Positions 1 through 8,061 are shown, counted from the first letter of the stretch. The stretch: DNA of 64,000 nucleotides from Clostridiales bacterium (GCA_022785125.1 JALFRA010000036.1:41060-105059); one strand, 5' to 3'. Translations and numbers: made by a program. Notes: generated by a model from the sequence alone, not told the origin.

Positions 1-495
1 ACGGGCCATATCGCCCGGGTCATTGACGCCGCCGCCCCGCACCACACCGGCCAGCCGGGCCTTTTCAAAGCAGGCGATCCAACCATTCAGGCCGTTGACA
101 GGGCCGTCAGAGGCGCTGTCCTCCTCCTCGGCGGAGGCGGTGAGTAAGTAGATATCCCGGAAGGCGTAGTCGAAGGCGTACAGGGAATTGGCCCGGTCCA
201 GCAGCGTTTTCATCTGACCGGACATCTCATAGTAGTACACCGGGGTGGCAAAGCAGATCACGTCCGCCGCCCCCATTTTTTCCACAATAGCGTTGGCGTC
301 ATCCTGAATCACGCACCGGGACTGCTTCAAACAGGCCAGACAGCCTCTGCAAAAGTGCAGTTCCTTCCCCTGCAGGGAAACCAGTTCCGCCTGATGACCA
401 GCCTCCTGAGCGCCCTTGACAAACTGCCGGGCCAGCAGATCAGAATTGCTGTTGTGGCGCAGACTGGTAGAAATCACCAAAACCTTCTTGCTCAT
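1..495 (-). CDS. NAD(P)H-dependent flavodoxin-like iron-sulfur flavoprotein (partial)
   Basis: The reading frame starts at the ATG at 495 and runs off the window at base 1, so the C-terminus is missing. The N-terminus ([18 protein letters not shown]) is the phosphate-binding beta-loop of flavodoxin-like FMN reductases. It is followed near residues 48-62 by a compact [13 protein letters not shown] cysteine cluster like that of iron-sulfur flavoproteins, and then by [16 protein letters not shown], the usual flavin-site stretch of the family. The role is probably two-electron reduction of small acceptors with NAD(P)H; the substrate is unknown. The start overlaps the stop of the upstream acetyltransferase by four bases, so the two are translationally coupled. 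A divergent LysR gene next door probably regulates both. Confidence 0.85.
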   Translation of the reverse strand, partial: MSKKVLVISTSLRHNSNSDLLARQFVKGAQEAGHQAELVSLQGKELHFCRGCLACLKQSRCVIQDDANAIVEKMGAADVICFATPVYYYEMSGQMKTLLDRANSLYAFDYAFRDIYLLTASAEEEDSASDGPVNGLNGWIACFEKARLAGVVRGGGVNDPGDMAR

Positions 496-1073
496 GCTTC
501 GTCCTCCTCACTGATGGTTCGTATGACTTTTGCAGGCACGCCGCCTACCACGGTATTTTCCGGCACGTCCCTGTTCACCACTGCACCGGCAGCCACAATG
601 GCGCCGTCCCCGATGGTCACGCCGGACAGAATGGTGGCATTGGCGCCGATCCACACGTTCTTCCCAATTCGGATCGGCGCGGGGATCATGCTGCTCCGAT
701 TTTCGGGAGAAGCGGCGTGGTTGAGGGTAGCCAACACTACGTTGTGTCCGATGAGAGCGCCATCCTCAATAAAAATACCGCCCTGGTCCTGAAACTTACA
801 CCCCATATTGATAAACACATTTTTCCCGATGTGTATGTTCTTTCCGCAGTCGGTGTAAAAGGGTGGGAACAGCCCAAAGCTCTCATCCACCGGTTTGCCG
901 ATCAGCCGGGAAAACAGTTCACGCAGCTGCGCCGGCTCATGGTAACTCCCGTTGATCTCTGCGGTGATCTGCAAGGCCTCCTGGCTGACGCCGTGCATGA
1001 ATTGGTGAACCTCGCTTCCGCCCCGCACCAGCCTACCGCTGTTTAGCTCGTCCAAAAATCCGTCTAAATCCAT
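492..1073 (-). CDS. Maltose/galactoside O-acetyltransferase-like left-handed beta-helix protein
   Basis: A 193-residue LbH acetyltransferase of the Maa/LacA type. The N-terminal helical cap is followed by hexapeptide repeats ([51 protein letters not shown]). The catalytic histidine lies in [13 protein letters not shown], and the C-terminal GGVPAKVIR is the usual CoA-proximal end. It should transfer acetyl from acetyl-CoA to a sugar or similar hydroxyl; the acceptor is not known. The start ATG at 1073 is 6 bases after an AGGAG site. The gene overlaps the downstream flavoprotein (ATGA) and diverges from a LysR regulator. Length and motif order match complete members of the family. Confidence 0.92.
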   Translation of the reverse strand: MDLDGFLDELNSGRLVRGGSEVHQFMHGVSQEALQITAEINGSYHEPAQLRELFSRLIGKPVDESFGLFPPFYTDCGKNIHIGKNVFINMGCKFQDQGGIFIEDGALIGHNVVLATLNHAASPENRSSMIPAPIRIGKNVWIGANATILSGVTIGDGAIVAAGAVVNRDVPENTVVGGVPAKVIRTISEEDEA

Positions 1074-1106
1074 GTTACGCTCCTAATGCTTCAGGTATTT
1101 GGTTTT

Positions 1107-1135
1107 ATTGTATCACCGGCTAATTCAGATAGCAA
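1107..1135 (-). promoter_or_regulatory. Sigma-A promoter of the acetyltransferase-flavoprotein pair
   Basis: On the minus strand TTGCTA (1135-1130) and TACAAT (1112-1107) are separated by 17 bases. It drives the 1073 start and lies in the 138-base gap shared with the divergent LysR gene, where a LysR site would be expected. Confidence 0.7.
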
Positions 1136-1211
1136 ATACCTATATAGAATATGTTACTATGCTTGAAACCTATAGCTAAACCATGTTATCATCCATACAG
1201 AGGTGAGCGCT

Positions 1212-2108
1212 ATGGAATTGAGAGTGCTGCAATATTTTCTTGCTGTGGCACGGGAACAAAATATCTCCGCGGCGGCTCAGTCCCTTCATCTGACACAGCC
1301 CACCCTCTCCAGGCAGCTCAAGGAGCTGGAGGAGGAGCTGGGCAAGCGGCTGATGATCCGGGGCAACCGGAAGATCACGCTGACCGAGGACGGTATGCTG
1401 CTGCGGAAACGGGCGGAGGAGATCCTGGAGTTGGTGGACCGGACGGAGAAAGAGGTCATACAGTCCGGCAATACGGTGAACGGAGATATCTATATCGGCG
1501 CCGGTGAGACCGACGGTGTACGCCAGATCGTCGGGGCCGCCAAGCAGCTGCGGGAGCGCTATCCGGGCATCCATTTCCACATCGTCAGCGGCGACGCCGT
1601 GGACGTATGTGAGCGGCTGGACAAGGGTCTGCTGGATTTCGGCGTTCTTTTAGGGGACATGGACAAAACACGGTACCACTACATGGAGCTGCCCATGAAG
1701 GACACCTGGGGGGTACTGATGCGGCGGGACAGTCCTCTGGCCCGGCAGGACACCGTTTCCCCCCGTGATCTGTGGGACAAGCCTCTGATCCTCTCCCGGC
1801 AGGTGGATAATAAAAGCGGCCTGTACCGCTGGCTCAGAAAAGAGCCCTCAGAGCTCCACACCGTTGCCACCTATAACCTGATCTACAACGCCTCCTTGAT
1901 GGTGAACGAAGGGCTTGGGTACGCCTTTACTCTGGACAAACTGGTAAACACCACAGGCAGCAACCTGTGCTTCCGGCACCTGAATCCAAAGCTGGAGCTG
2001 GGGATGCACCTGGTCTGGAAAAAATCCCAGACGTTTTCCAAGGCGGCAGAGTTGTTCTGCGAATATTTACAGGCCAATCTGACCTCTTTCCAGACAAAAA
2101 CCGTGTAA
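1212..2108 (+). CDS. LysR family transcriptional regulator
   Basis: A 298-residue LysR-type regulator. The winged HTH covers about residues 1-60 (LRVLQYFLAVAREQNISAAA, then LTQPTLSRQLKELEEELG). The remaining 230 residues form the two-lobed effector-binding domain, ending in ELFCEYLQANL. I chose the ATG at 1212 over an in-frame GTG at 1203 because AGAGGTGA ends five bases before it. The gene diverges from the acetyltransferase-flavoprotein pair, the classical arrangement for a LysR regulator controlling its neighbours. The inducer cannot be read from the sequence. A strong hairpin follows the stop. Confidence 0.93.
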   Translation: MELRVLQYFLAVAREQNISAAAQSLHLTQPTLSRQLKELEEELGKRLMIRGNRKITLTEDGMLLRKRAEEILELVDRTEKEVIQSGNTVNGDIYIGAGETDGVRQIVGAAKQLRERYPGIHFHIVSGDAVDVCERLDKGLLDFGVLLGDMDKTRYHYMELPMKDTWGVLMRRDSPLARQDTVSPRDLWDKPLILSRQVDNKSGLYRWLRKEPSELHTVATYNLIYNASLMVNEGLGYAFTLDKLVNTTGSNLCFRHLNPKLELGMHLVWKKSQTFSKAAELFCEYLQANLTSFQTKTV

Positions 2109-2118
2109 AACAGCAAAT

Positions 2119-2153
2119 GCGTCAGGCCTCCGGAAAAACCGGAGGCCTGACGC
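2119..2153. terminator. Bidirectional terminator between LysR and MATE genes
   Basis: A perfect 15-bp stem (GCGTCAGGCCTCCGG and its complement) with a 5-base loop, placed between two convergent genes. The T-run is poor, so termination strength is uncertain. Confidence 0.65.
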
Positions 2154-2168
2154 TTCAAGCGTTTCTTT

Positions 2169-3545
2169 TTATGACGACGCAAATTCAGCTACCGCCTTTT
2201 GCATTCTTTCCTGCTCCGGCTGCAGCATTTTAAACGCAATAACGCACAGGATAATCTGTACCGTGGAAGAAATGGGCGTCCCAAGCCCGATATGGAACAA
2301 AGTGGCGGACTCCAGATGACTCACAAGAAAAACCACCGGAATCCTGACGCAAAAGGCTCCCACGATACCCTGTATCATGACAAATGCGGTCTTGCCGCAG
2401 CCGTTAAAGTAGCCCACAAAACAGAACAAGACCGCTGTTAACAGGCAATCGATGGCGTAGGCTTTCAGGTAGGAATGGGAATTGGCAATCACCAGCGGCT
2501 CATTGGAGAATATGCTGGCCAAGTGTGCGCCTCCAAAAAAGGCCAGCGCACCCATGGCAGCTCCCGCCACCAGCGCGGTCTTGATTCCATAATACAGCGC
2601 CTGCCGGGAGCGCTCAAACCGCCCGGCTCCGTTGTTCTGGGCAACAAAGGCAGATATGGCCTGCATATAGGCGGAAGCCACCAGCATTAAAAACACGCAC
2701 ACCTTTTCTGCCACTCCCACTGCCGCCGACTGGGCCACACCCATTCCGTTAACGACTACCTGGATGAACAGAAATGAGAACTGTACCAGCATCTCCTGAA
2801 GCGCAATCGGAACTCCGATCAGCATAATTCGCCTTGCAGCCCTTCCGTCTATACGAATGTACTTGAGTGAAAAGTCAAAGGGCAGCTTCTTTTTACAAAT
2901 AAAGTATAATGAGCACAGCACACTGACCGCCTGTGCAGTCACAGTGGCGATGGCTGCCCCGGCAGCGCCCATACCAAATACAGCAACCAGAAGCAAATCT
3001 CCAAAAATGTTGATAACGCAGGCTATGGCGACCGTAAACAACGGGGTTTTGGAGTCTCCGATCCCCCGGAAAACCGCCCCAATGACATTGTAGGCAGCAA
3101 TAAAGACCATACCCATACCACAGATACGCACATAATCTCTGGTCTGAGAGAACGCCTGAGCCGGTGCGTGCATCCACTCTGCCAATTGGTTGCTGAAAGG
3201 AACGACGATCACAGTCACCAAGACTGCCACGATAGAAAAAATGGCTATGCCGCAGCCAACACCCTGGCCGGCCCGTTTCCTTCTGCCTGAACCAATGGCC
3301 TCTCCCACAAATACGGTAACACCCATCGTCAGTCCGGTAATAACCATGGTAATCATGTTGAATAATTGACTTCCGGACGCCACTCCGGACTGCTCATTGG
3401 TACCGGCAAATTGTCCCACAATGATAAGATCGGCAGCTCCGTACATGGCCTGCAAAAAGAGTGCCAGCAGCACAGGAAAAGCAAAGGCAACAAGCGCATG
3501 CAAAATATTCCCCTGAACCAGGCTTCGTTCCGTTCTCTTCTTCAT
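2169..3545 (-). CDS. MATE family multidrug/Na+ efflux transporter
   Basis: A 458-residue, 12-transmembrane MATE exporter. The N-terminus RSLVQGNILHALVAFAFPV and the first helices (LFLQAMYGAADLIIVGQFAG) are typical of the clostridial MepA/DinF-like branch. The second half repeats the fold (IALQEMLVQFSFLFIQVVVN). It should export cationic drugs or metabolites in exchange for Na+ or H+ at the cytoplasmic membrane. The transcript has a roughly 140-base leader containing an intrinsic terminator, so expression is probably controlled by attenuation. Nearby acetyltransferases and a TipAS regulator also suggest a xenobiotic-response neighbourhood. Substrates are unknown. Confidence 0.93.
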   Translation of the reverse strand: MKKRTERSLVQGNILHALVAFAFPVLLALFLQAMYGAADLIIVGQFAGTNEQSGVASGSQLFNMITMVITGLTMGVTVFVGEAIGSGRRKRAGQGVGCGIAIFSIVAVLVTVIVVPFSNQLAEWMHAPAQAFSQTRDYVRICGMGMVFIAAYNVIGAVFRGIGDSKTPLFTVAIACVINIFGDLLLVAVFGMGAAGAAIATVTAQAVSVLCSLYFICKKKLPFDFSLKYIRIDGRAARRIMLIGVPIALQEMLVQFSFLFIQVVVNGMGVAQSAAVGVAEKVCVFLMLVASAYMQAISAFVAQNNGAGRFERSRQALYYGIKTALVAGAAMGALAFFGGAHLASIFSNEPLVIANSHSYLKAYAIDCLLTAVLFCFVGYFNGCGKTAFVMIQGIVGAFCVRIPVVFLVSHLESATLFHIGLGTPISSTVQIILCVIAFKMLQPEQERMQKAVAEFASS

Positions 3546-3597
3546 CTTCCCGCTCCTTATGATTCAAACCACAATGATATTCCCTGCATTTCCTTTC

Positions 3598-3648
3598 AAA
3601 AAAAGAACTGGATAAGAAAACGGGAATCTCACCCGTCATCTTATCCAG
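3598..3648 (-). terminator. Leader (attenuator) terminator upstream of the MATE gene
   Basis: On the minus strand CTGGATAAG (3648-3640) pairs with CTTATCCAG (3616-3608), with an inner ACGGG/CCCGT stem, followed directly by TT-C-TTTTTTT (3607-3598). It lies between the promoter at 3691-3720 and the start codon at 3545. It is therefore in the 5' leader and should stop transcription unless relieved. A frame without stops runs through it from 3672, so translation of a leader could open it. Confidence 0.75.
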
Positions 3649-3690
3649 CTCGCAACTTCTATGGTTGCTCACCCTCCGATGAACGAAGGG

Positions 3691-3720
3691 ATTATAGCAG
3701 AGGTTGACCACTCTTGTCAA
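3691..3720 (-). promoter_or_regulatory. Consensus promoter of the MATE gene
   Basis: TTGACA (3720-3715) and TATAAT (3696-3691) on the minus strand, both perfect, separated by 18 bases. The transcript would start near 3684. Confidence 0.85.
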
Positions 3721-3727
3721 TATCTAC

Positions 3728-3755
3728 TTGACCACGGAGCAGTCCATGGTATGAT
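3728..3755 (+). promoter_or_regulatory. Promoter of the acetyltransferase transcript (divergent from MATE)
   Basis: TTGACC (3728-3733) and TATGAT (3750-3755) with a 16-base spacer. Its -35 box lies seven bases from the -35 box of the divergent MATE promoter, so the two may be co-regulated. The leader before the acetyltransferase is about 220 bases and holds a candidate leader peptide. Confidence 0.6.
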
Positions 3756-3893
3756 GGGGGTATCAACTCAATAAATCCGTCCAGTCAGCGTAAATCTCTG
3801 TTTTACTCAGGACTGTTGTGCGGCTGAAGTTGTGGTCTGAGAAAACAATGGTTGGATGGGTACCTCAATCCATCGTTACAGGAGTGTACTGGA

Positions 3894-3959
3894 ATGAACG
3901 AAATCAGGAAAAAACGGGCGGTGTCCACCATAGTATACTGGAGAAAGGAAGTGATATAA
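3894..3959 (+). CDS. Candidate 21-residue leader peptide before the acetyltransferase
   Basis: ATG at 3894 is preceded by AGGAG nine bases upstream and opens a 21-codon frame (MNEIRKKRAVSTIVYWRKEV, then I) ending at TAA 3957-3959, 21 bases before the acetyltransferase start. Short basic leader peptides before drug-modifying enzymes are a known device for ribosome-stalling control (ermC, cat-86). This one is proposed only from position, ribosome binding site and the IVYW-type sequence. It may be a chance frame. Confidence 0.4.
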   Translation: MNEIRKKRAVSTIVYWRKEVI

Positions 3960-3980
3960 AGCAAAGAAAGGACGATAGCG

Positions 3981-4643
3981 ATGTATCAGATACCAGACCC
4001 CAACCAGGTCTTTCCCAATGAATATAAGACCTCTTGCTTCATCAAAAATGTGGTCAAGGCTCCCAATATCTCCATTGGGGACTACACCTATTATGACGAC
4101 GCCGCAGATCCCACCGGCTTTGAAAAAAATAACGTGCTGTTCAATTACCCGGAGTTTGGCGACCATCTCATCATCGGAAAATTCTGTGCCATCGCCTCCG
4201 GCACAAAATTCATTATGGGACCTGCCAACCACCGCATCAGCAGCATTACCACCTATCCGTTCCATGTGTTCGGCGGAGCCTGGCAGGAAAATACCCCTCC
4301 TCATCTGGATCAGCTTCCCCGAAAAGGCGACATTGTGGTTGGAAACGATGTCTGGATCGGGCGGGAGTGCGTCATCATGCCGGGCGTCAAAATTGGTGAC
4401 GGCGCCATTGTAGCCGCCTGCTCTGTTGTGGTCAATGATATCCCTCCCTACACGGTGTTCGGGGGCAATCCGGCGCAGTTTATCAAGCAGCGCTTTGATG
4501 AAGCGCTGACCGACCTGCTGCTGCGATTCCGTTGGTGGGATTTGGAGCCGGAGGCACTGGTGGAGCTCCTTCCACTGCTGTGCGATCCGGATCTGGCGAA
4601 AGTAAAGCAGGCAATCAAAACAAGACTCATAGAATCCAAATAA
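3981..4643 (+). CDS. Vat/CatB-like xenobiotic acetyltransferase (XAT, LbH fold)
   Basis: A 220-residue hexapeptide-repeat acetyltransferase of the xenobiotic (streptogramin A / chloramphenicol) group. Diagnostic features are ISIGDYTYYDD near residue 31, LIIGKFCAIASGTKFIM, the catalytic histidine in ANHRISSITTYPF, an inserted loop ending LPRKGDIVVGNDVWIG, and the C-terminal RFRWWDLEPE helix. It should transfer acetyl from acetyl-CoA to a hydroxyl of a hydrophobic antibiotic-like molecule, although many family members have no proven drug target. It has its own promoter at 3728 and a possible leader peptide. A second family member lies at 6499-7136, about 2.5 kb away and in the opposite orientation. 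Confidence 0.9.
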   Translation: MYQIPDPNQVFPNEYKTSCFIKNVVKAPNISIGDYTYYDDAADPTGFEKNNVLFNYPEFGDHLIIGKFCAIASGTKFIMGPANHRISSITTYPFHVFGGAWQENTPPHLDQLPRKGDIVVGNDVWIGRECVIMPGVKIGDGAIVAACSVVVNDIPPYTVFGGNPAQFIKQRFDEALTDLLLRFRWWDLEPEALVELLPLLCDPDLAKVKQAIKTRLIESK

Positions 4644-4714
4644 ATTTGTCGCCCATCAGGCAGCCTTGCCTGAATCGGTATTCATTCCGAGCATCATCGG
4701 CAGCATAAAAGACA

Positions 4715-4745
4715 CCCTGAGTTTCTGAAGCATCAAAACTCAGGG
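4715..4745. terminator. Bidirectional terminator after the acetyltransferase and DUF5714 genes
   Basis: CCCTGAGTTT (4715-4724) pairs with AAACTCAGGG (4736-4745). T-rich runs follow on both strands. The stem includes the last codons of the leftward DUF5714 gene. Confidence 0.7.
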
Positions 4746-5536
4746 CGTTTTACGTCAGGTTTTTTAACTGTCTTAATGCGCCTAACAGGACGCAGCACCT
4801 GCAGTCCAGCGTCTTTTCCACCATTGGCGACTGAGAAAGGACAGCGCTTACCGATGCACTGGTTATTCCGGCTGCTGTAGGAGCAGACGGGGACGGTCCG
4901 CTTCATCTCCACTCCCAGATGCTCCCGGACAAAGTCCACGGCAGCCAGGATGGCCAGAAAAGAATCCCGCTTACAGCACCGGGGCCCCCCTGCTTTTCCG
5001 ATGCTCTCCAAGGCCCGTGCGGTCATCTGATTGCTCAGGCCCCAGGGTTCCTGCGCCAAAGGCGTAGACTGGGTGACGATGGCCAGAAACTGCCCTGTGG
5101 CGATCCCCGCTCCGCAGGCGCCCCAAAAACCGCAGGCCCCGCCGGGAACAGCCTTGCCCCGGCTGTACATCTCCTGAAGGGCTTTCTCCAGTTCCAAGTT
5201 GCCACCGGCGTTTTTGTAGGCGGTAAGCAGGGCCGCACCCACCATCACATGGTGCTCCGGACCGTGCATATGGCAAAAGGGCAGCTCCATCATACGGCGG
5301 AGAATCGTCACGGGATCTGTGGAAGTCGCAGAGAGACACAGGCCAAAGATACTGTCCATACCCTGAGTATGGCAGTCATTGCAGACATAGTGTCCCTTCA
5401 CACAACGGGTTTTGCTGGACTCCTTCTTATGGCAGATGGCGCACTCCATGACCTCATCCTGAGTCAGATATTCCAGAGACGCCTTGCAAATCAGACATTC
5501 TTCCCTGTTCAAGTCTCCGTCTCCTCCCATTCCCAC
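4733..5536 (-). CDS. DUF5714 domain protein with Cys-rich zinc-ribbon N-terminus
   Basis: A 267-residue protein that I recognise as a DUF5714 member. Residues 14-60 hold three metal-binding-like pairs (CLIC, CAIC, CVKGHYVCNDC). The remainder is the DUF5714 core with conserved ELPFCHMHGPEHH, GGACGFWGACGAG and RCCKRDS segments. Its biochemical role is not established; family members are often found near or fused to methyltransferases. Here it is the last gene of a four-gene leftward operon (acetyltransferase, phosphoesterase, DUF6933, DUF5714), overlapping the DUF6933 gene by 28 bases. The start at 5536 is the first ATG; another in-frame start nearby is possible. Confidence 0.8.
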   Translation of the reverse strand: MGMGGDGDLNREECLICKASLEYLTQDEVMECAICHKKESSKTRCVKGHYVCNDCHTQGMDSIFGLCLSATSTDPVTILRRMMELPFCHMHGPEHHVMVGAALLTAYKNAGGNLELEKALQEMYSRGKAVPGGACGFWGACGAGIATGQFLAIVTQSTPLAQEPWGLSNQMTARALESIGKAGGPRCCKRDSFLAILAAVDFVREHLGVEMKRTVPVCSYSSRNNQCIGKRCPFSVANGGKDAGLQVLRPVRRIKTVKKPDVKRPEF

Positions 5537-6027
5537 ATGGCATTCACCCGCTCCAGTCCCGTTCCAAGCCCCTCAAAGCCCACGCACCGGCTGGGTTTTG
5601 TATTGACGGCGTGGTCCAGCAGAGGCTGGGTCTGGCGATCCGTGTCCAGGCACAGATCCAATGCCAGCACATCCTCCCAGGCCCGGTTGAGAAAGGCCAC
5701 CTCCCGGCGGCCGTGGGTACGGGTAATTGCAATCTCGCCCGCCTGCCGCAGATACGTTTCCACCTGATCCTCAGTAAATCCAGCGGCGATAAGGCTCTCT
5801 GCCAGCCCCTCCCGGAACAAGCCGGGAAGGACCATCCACTGAAGAGGCGTTACATCGTAGCGGACGAAGGTGTACCGGCTGTGGCAGTGGACGGCCAGCA
5901 GGCACTTGCGCCCCCGCAGATCGATGATATGGAGGTCCCAGCAGTAACGCCGTTCAGTCTGCGTGCCGTAGGCCGGCGTTTTCATTTTTAAAAACCGCTG
6001 GAGCGGGAAAGTAAGTCCCAGTTCCAT
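5509..6027 (-). CDS. DUF6933 family protein
   Basis: A 172-residue protein resembling the DUF6933 group (KTPAYGTQTE; WDLHIIDLRGRKCLLAVHCHS; RYTFVRYDVT). Function unknown. In related genes the N-terminal half is a short beta-rich unit carrying a cytidine/UDP-like motif region, but no catalytic residues can be assigned here. The ATG at 6027 shares a base with the stop of the phosphoesterase gene (TGATG), which fixes the start and indicates coupled translation. It overlaps the downstream DUF5714 gene. Conservation of position inside an acetyltransferase operon is the only functional hint. Confidence 0.75.
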   Translation of the reverse strand: MELGLTFPLQRFLKMKTPAYGTQTERRYCWDLHIIDLRGRKCLLAVHCHSRYTFVRYDVTPLQWMVLPGLFREGLAESLIAAGFTEDQVETYLRQAGEIAITRTHGRREVAFLNRAWEDVLALDLCLDTDRQTQPLLDHAVNTKPSRCVGFEGLGTGLERVNAMWEWEETET

Positions 6028-6485
6028 CACTTTGCCTCGTGGGGAATGGAGATCTTCTCCACCTGGAGCTTCCCTTCCTCTACCTCCGCCATCATCATCG
6101 TGATCTCCTGATGGAACCGCCGGGGGCCGCAGGAACCGGGGTTGAGCCACAAAACACCGTCCTTGTCCTCCTGGACATACTTGTGGGAGTGGCCGCACAC
6201 TACCACATCCACAGCGTCAAGCGTTGCGGGAAGCTCCTTCTTGTTGTGGACCATATAGAAGGTCACACCGCCCAAAGTAACGGTCAGGTCATGGGGGATA
6301 TCTTCTGCCCACTCCTTATCGTTGTTGCCCCGGACGACATAGAGCGGGGCGTACTGCCTCAGCTGGTCTACGATACTCTGTTTATTGATATCGCCGCCAT
6401 GAAGAATAGCATCGGCAGTTTTCAGACGCTCCACCACCTCCGGCCGCAGCAGACCGTGGGTGTCTGAGAGAATGGCAAGCTTCAT
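6027..6485 (-). CDS. YfcE/MJ0936-type metallophosphoesterase
   Basis: A 152-residue calcineurin-like phosphoesterase. The metal-binding signatures appear in order: LSDTHG (residues 6-11), HGGDI, GNND and CGHSH, followed by LNPGSC near the end. Length and spacing match the YfcE family, which hydrolyses phosphodiesters with Mn2+ or a similar dinuclear centre. The cellular substrate is unknown. The start ATG at 6485 has GGAGG seven bases upstream. It lies 13 bases after the acetyltransferase gene and overlaps the DUF6933 gene by one base, as the second gene of a four-gene operon. Confidence 0.93.
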   Translation of the reverse strand: MKLAILSDTHGLLRPEVVERLKTADAILHGGDINKQSIVDQLRQYAPLYVVRGNNDKEWAEDIPHDLTVTLGGVTFYMVHNKKELPATLDAVDVVVCGHSHKYVQEDKDGVLWLNPGSCGPRRFHQEITMMMAEVEEGKLQVEKISIPHEAK

Positions 6486-6498
6486 ATGGTTTCCTCCA

Positions 6499-7136
6499 TT
6501 ACAACTCAATGCGGCAAATTTGCTCCAGATCACCGCTGCACAGTGCTTCCAGGTTGCGGAAAATCTTTTCCGCCTCCCAGTCCCACCACCGCAGCTTCAG
6601 CAGGTACTCCGTCAGCTCCTGGCCAAACCGGGGCCGGACTACACGGCAGGGGTTTCCCGCCGCCACAGCATAGGGCGGGATATGGCCTGCCACTACAGAA
6701 TTGGCCCCGATAATGGCGCCGTCGCCAATGTGCACGCCGGGCAGGACCGTAACATTCTGCCCTATCCACACATCATTGCCCACCACCGTATTTCCTTTAA
6801 AGGGCAGCTGGTCCAATGAGGGCGTACACTTCTCCCAGCCGTGGGCGAAGATATTAAAAGGATATGTGGTGACCGATTCCATACGGTGGTTAGCCCCGTT
6901 CATCACAAACTCCACGCCTTTACCAATGGCGCAGAACTTTCCGATGATCAGCTTGTCCCCGATGAAGCTATAGTGGTGGGTCACATGGGCCTCAAAATCC
7001 TCCCCACCGGTGACAGCGTCGTCATAGTAGGTATAGTCCCCCACCTCAATGTTGGGGCGGGTGATGACATTTTTGATATAACAGACGCTGGGGATGTTCT
7101 TGTTGGGGTGGACAGCATTCGGGTCTGGTCCAAACA
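6499..7136 (-). CDS. Second Vat/CatB-like xenobiotic acetyltransferase
   Basis: A 212-residue LbH acetyltransferase of the same group as the gene at 3981. It has IEVGDYTYYDDAVTGG, LIIGKFCAIGKGVEFVM, catalytic-His ANHRMESVTTYPF, LPFKGNTVVGNDVWIG and LRWWDWEAEKIFRNL. The true start is the ATG at 7136, seven bases after AAGGAGGT; the frame is open further upstream but that part overlaps the promoter. It heads an operon with a phosphoesterase, DUF6933 and DUF5714 genes and diverges from a MerR/TipAS regulator, which is a likely drug-responsive regulator for it. A possible promoter is TATACT at about 7170 on the minus strand. The acceptor substrate is unknown. Confidence 0.92.
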
Positions 7137-7214
7137 TAATGTGACCTCCTTTTCCATTCCTGCTGTCCCAGTATAGCAGATTTTTAAGTTGGCCGGAAGA
7201 AGGATATTTTCCTC

Positions 7215-7245
7215 TTGACTTTGACGCTCCGTCAACTGTTACACT
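7215..7245 (+). promoter_or_regulatory. MerR-type promoter with 19-base spacer and palindromic operator
   Basis: TTGACT (7215-7220) and TACACT (7240-7245) are separated by 19 bases, the overlong spacer typical of promoters that MerR proteins untwist. The spacer begins with the perfect palindrome TTGACG-CTC-CGTCAA (7221-7235). It drives the MerR gene and sits in the gap shared with the divergent acetyltransferase. Confidence 0.8.
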
Positions 7246-7264
7246 ATCCACAAGGAGGGATAGC

Positions 7265-8023
7265 ATGGAATATTCCATTCAGGAACTGTCGCGCCTGTCC
7301 GGGGTGACCACCCGCACTCTGCGCTGGTACGACCAGATCGGGCTTCTGAAGCCCAGCCGGGTAGCGGAGAGCGGCTACCGCTATTACGGCAAGGCAGAGG
7401 TCGACCGACTGCAAGACATCCTCTATTACCGTGCCCTCGGGGTGGAGTTGGCCCGGATCAAGGAATGTCTGGACGACCCCTCCTTCGACCGTCTGGCCGT
7501 TCTGCGAAACCACCTGGCCGCTTTGGAGGCGGAGCAGGCGCGGCTGGAGACACTGATCCGATCGGTAAAAGCCACCATCGGAGCGGAAGAAAGGAATGAA
7601 ATCATGAGCGACGACCAAAAATTTGAAGCCTTTAAACAACAGGCTGTAGCCCATAATGAAGAAACATACGGGGCGGAGCTCCGCGCCAAATATGGCGATG
7701 CACAGGTAGACGAGGCCAACGCCGCAGTGATGAATTTGACCCAGGCGCAGTACCTGGAATGGACCGACCTGGGCCAGGAGATTCAGAGACGCCTGGAAGC
7801 CGCCGTTCAGTCCGGACTGTCCCCGGAAAGTGCGGAGGGAAAGGAGATCAGCGCCCTCCACCGCCGGTGGCTCACCATCACCGGGACCCGGTATGCCCCG
7901 GCCAAGCACCGAGGCATTGCAGAGCTCTATGTAATGGATGCACGCTTTGCCGCCTATTATGACAAGCAAGTCCCAGGCTGTGCCCGCTTTCTGCGGGATG
8001 CCGTAGTCCACTGGGTAAACTAA
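7265..8023 (+). CDS. MerR family regulator with C-terminal TipAS drug-binding domain
   Basis: A 252-residue protein. Residues 1-70 are the MerR HTH (IQELSRLSGVTTRTLRWYDQ, then GLLKPSRVAESGYRYY), followed by a coiled-coil dimerisation helix up to about 110. Residues 120-250 match the TipAS antibiotic-recognition domain (FEAFKQQAVAHNEETYG; ALHRRWLTITGTRY; ELYVMDARFAAYYDKQVPG; ARFLRDAV). TipA-type proteins bind thiopeptides and other hydrophobic drugs and activate their own promoter, which fits the 19-base-spacer promoter immediately upstream. The divergent acetyltransferase operon is the probable second target. The inducer is not known. Confidence 0.93.
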   Translation: MEYSIQELSRLSGVTTRTLRWYDQIGLLKPSRVAESGYRYYGKAEVDRLQDILYYRALGVELARIKECLDDPSFDRLAVLRNHLAALEAEQARLETLIRSVKATIGAEERNEIMSDDQKFEAFKQQAVAHNEETYGAELRAKYGDAQVDEANAAVMNLTQAQYLEWTDLGQEIQRRLEAAVQSGLSPESAEGKEISALHRRWLTITGTRYAPAKHRGIAELYVMDARFAAYYDKQVPGCARFLRDAVVHWVN

Positions 8024-8027
8024 ATGC

Positions 8028-8061
8028 CAAGACCGCCTGGGCGTCAGCTCAGGCGGTCTTG
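8028..8061. terminator. Hairpin between MerR and flavodoxin genes
   Basis: CAAGACCGCCTG (8028-8039) pairs with CAGGCGGTCTTG (8050-8061). It overlaps the last codons of the leftward flavodoxin gene. T-runs are weak on both sides. Confidence 0.55.

Noticed and set aside
717..1046. Open frames on the plus strand opposite the acetyltransferase
   Set aside because: They lack ribosome binding sites and fall entirely within the well-supported minus-strand gene; composition follows from the antisense of hexapeptide repeats.
3546..3720. Guanidine, fluoride or other known riboswitch in the MATE leader
   Set aside because: The leader lacks the conserved cores of the classes I know; only the terminator is supported.
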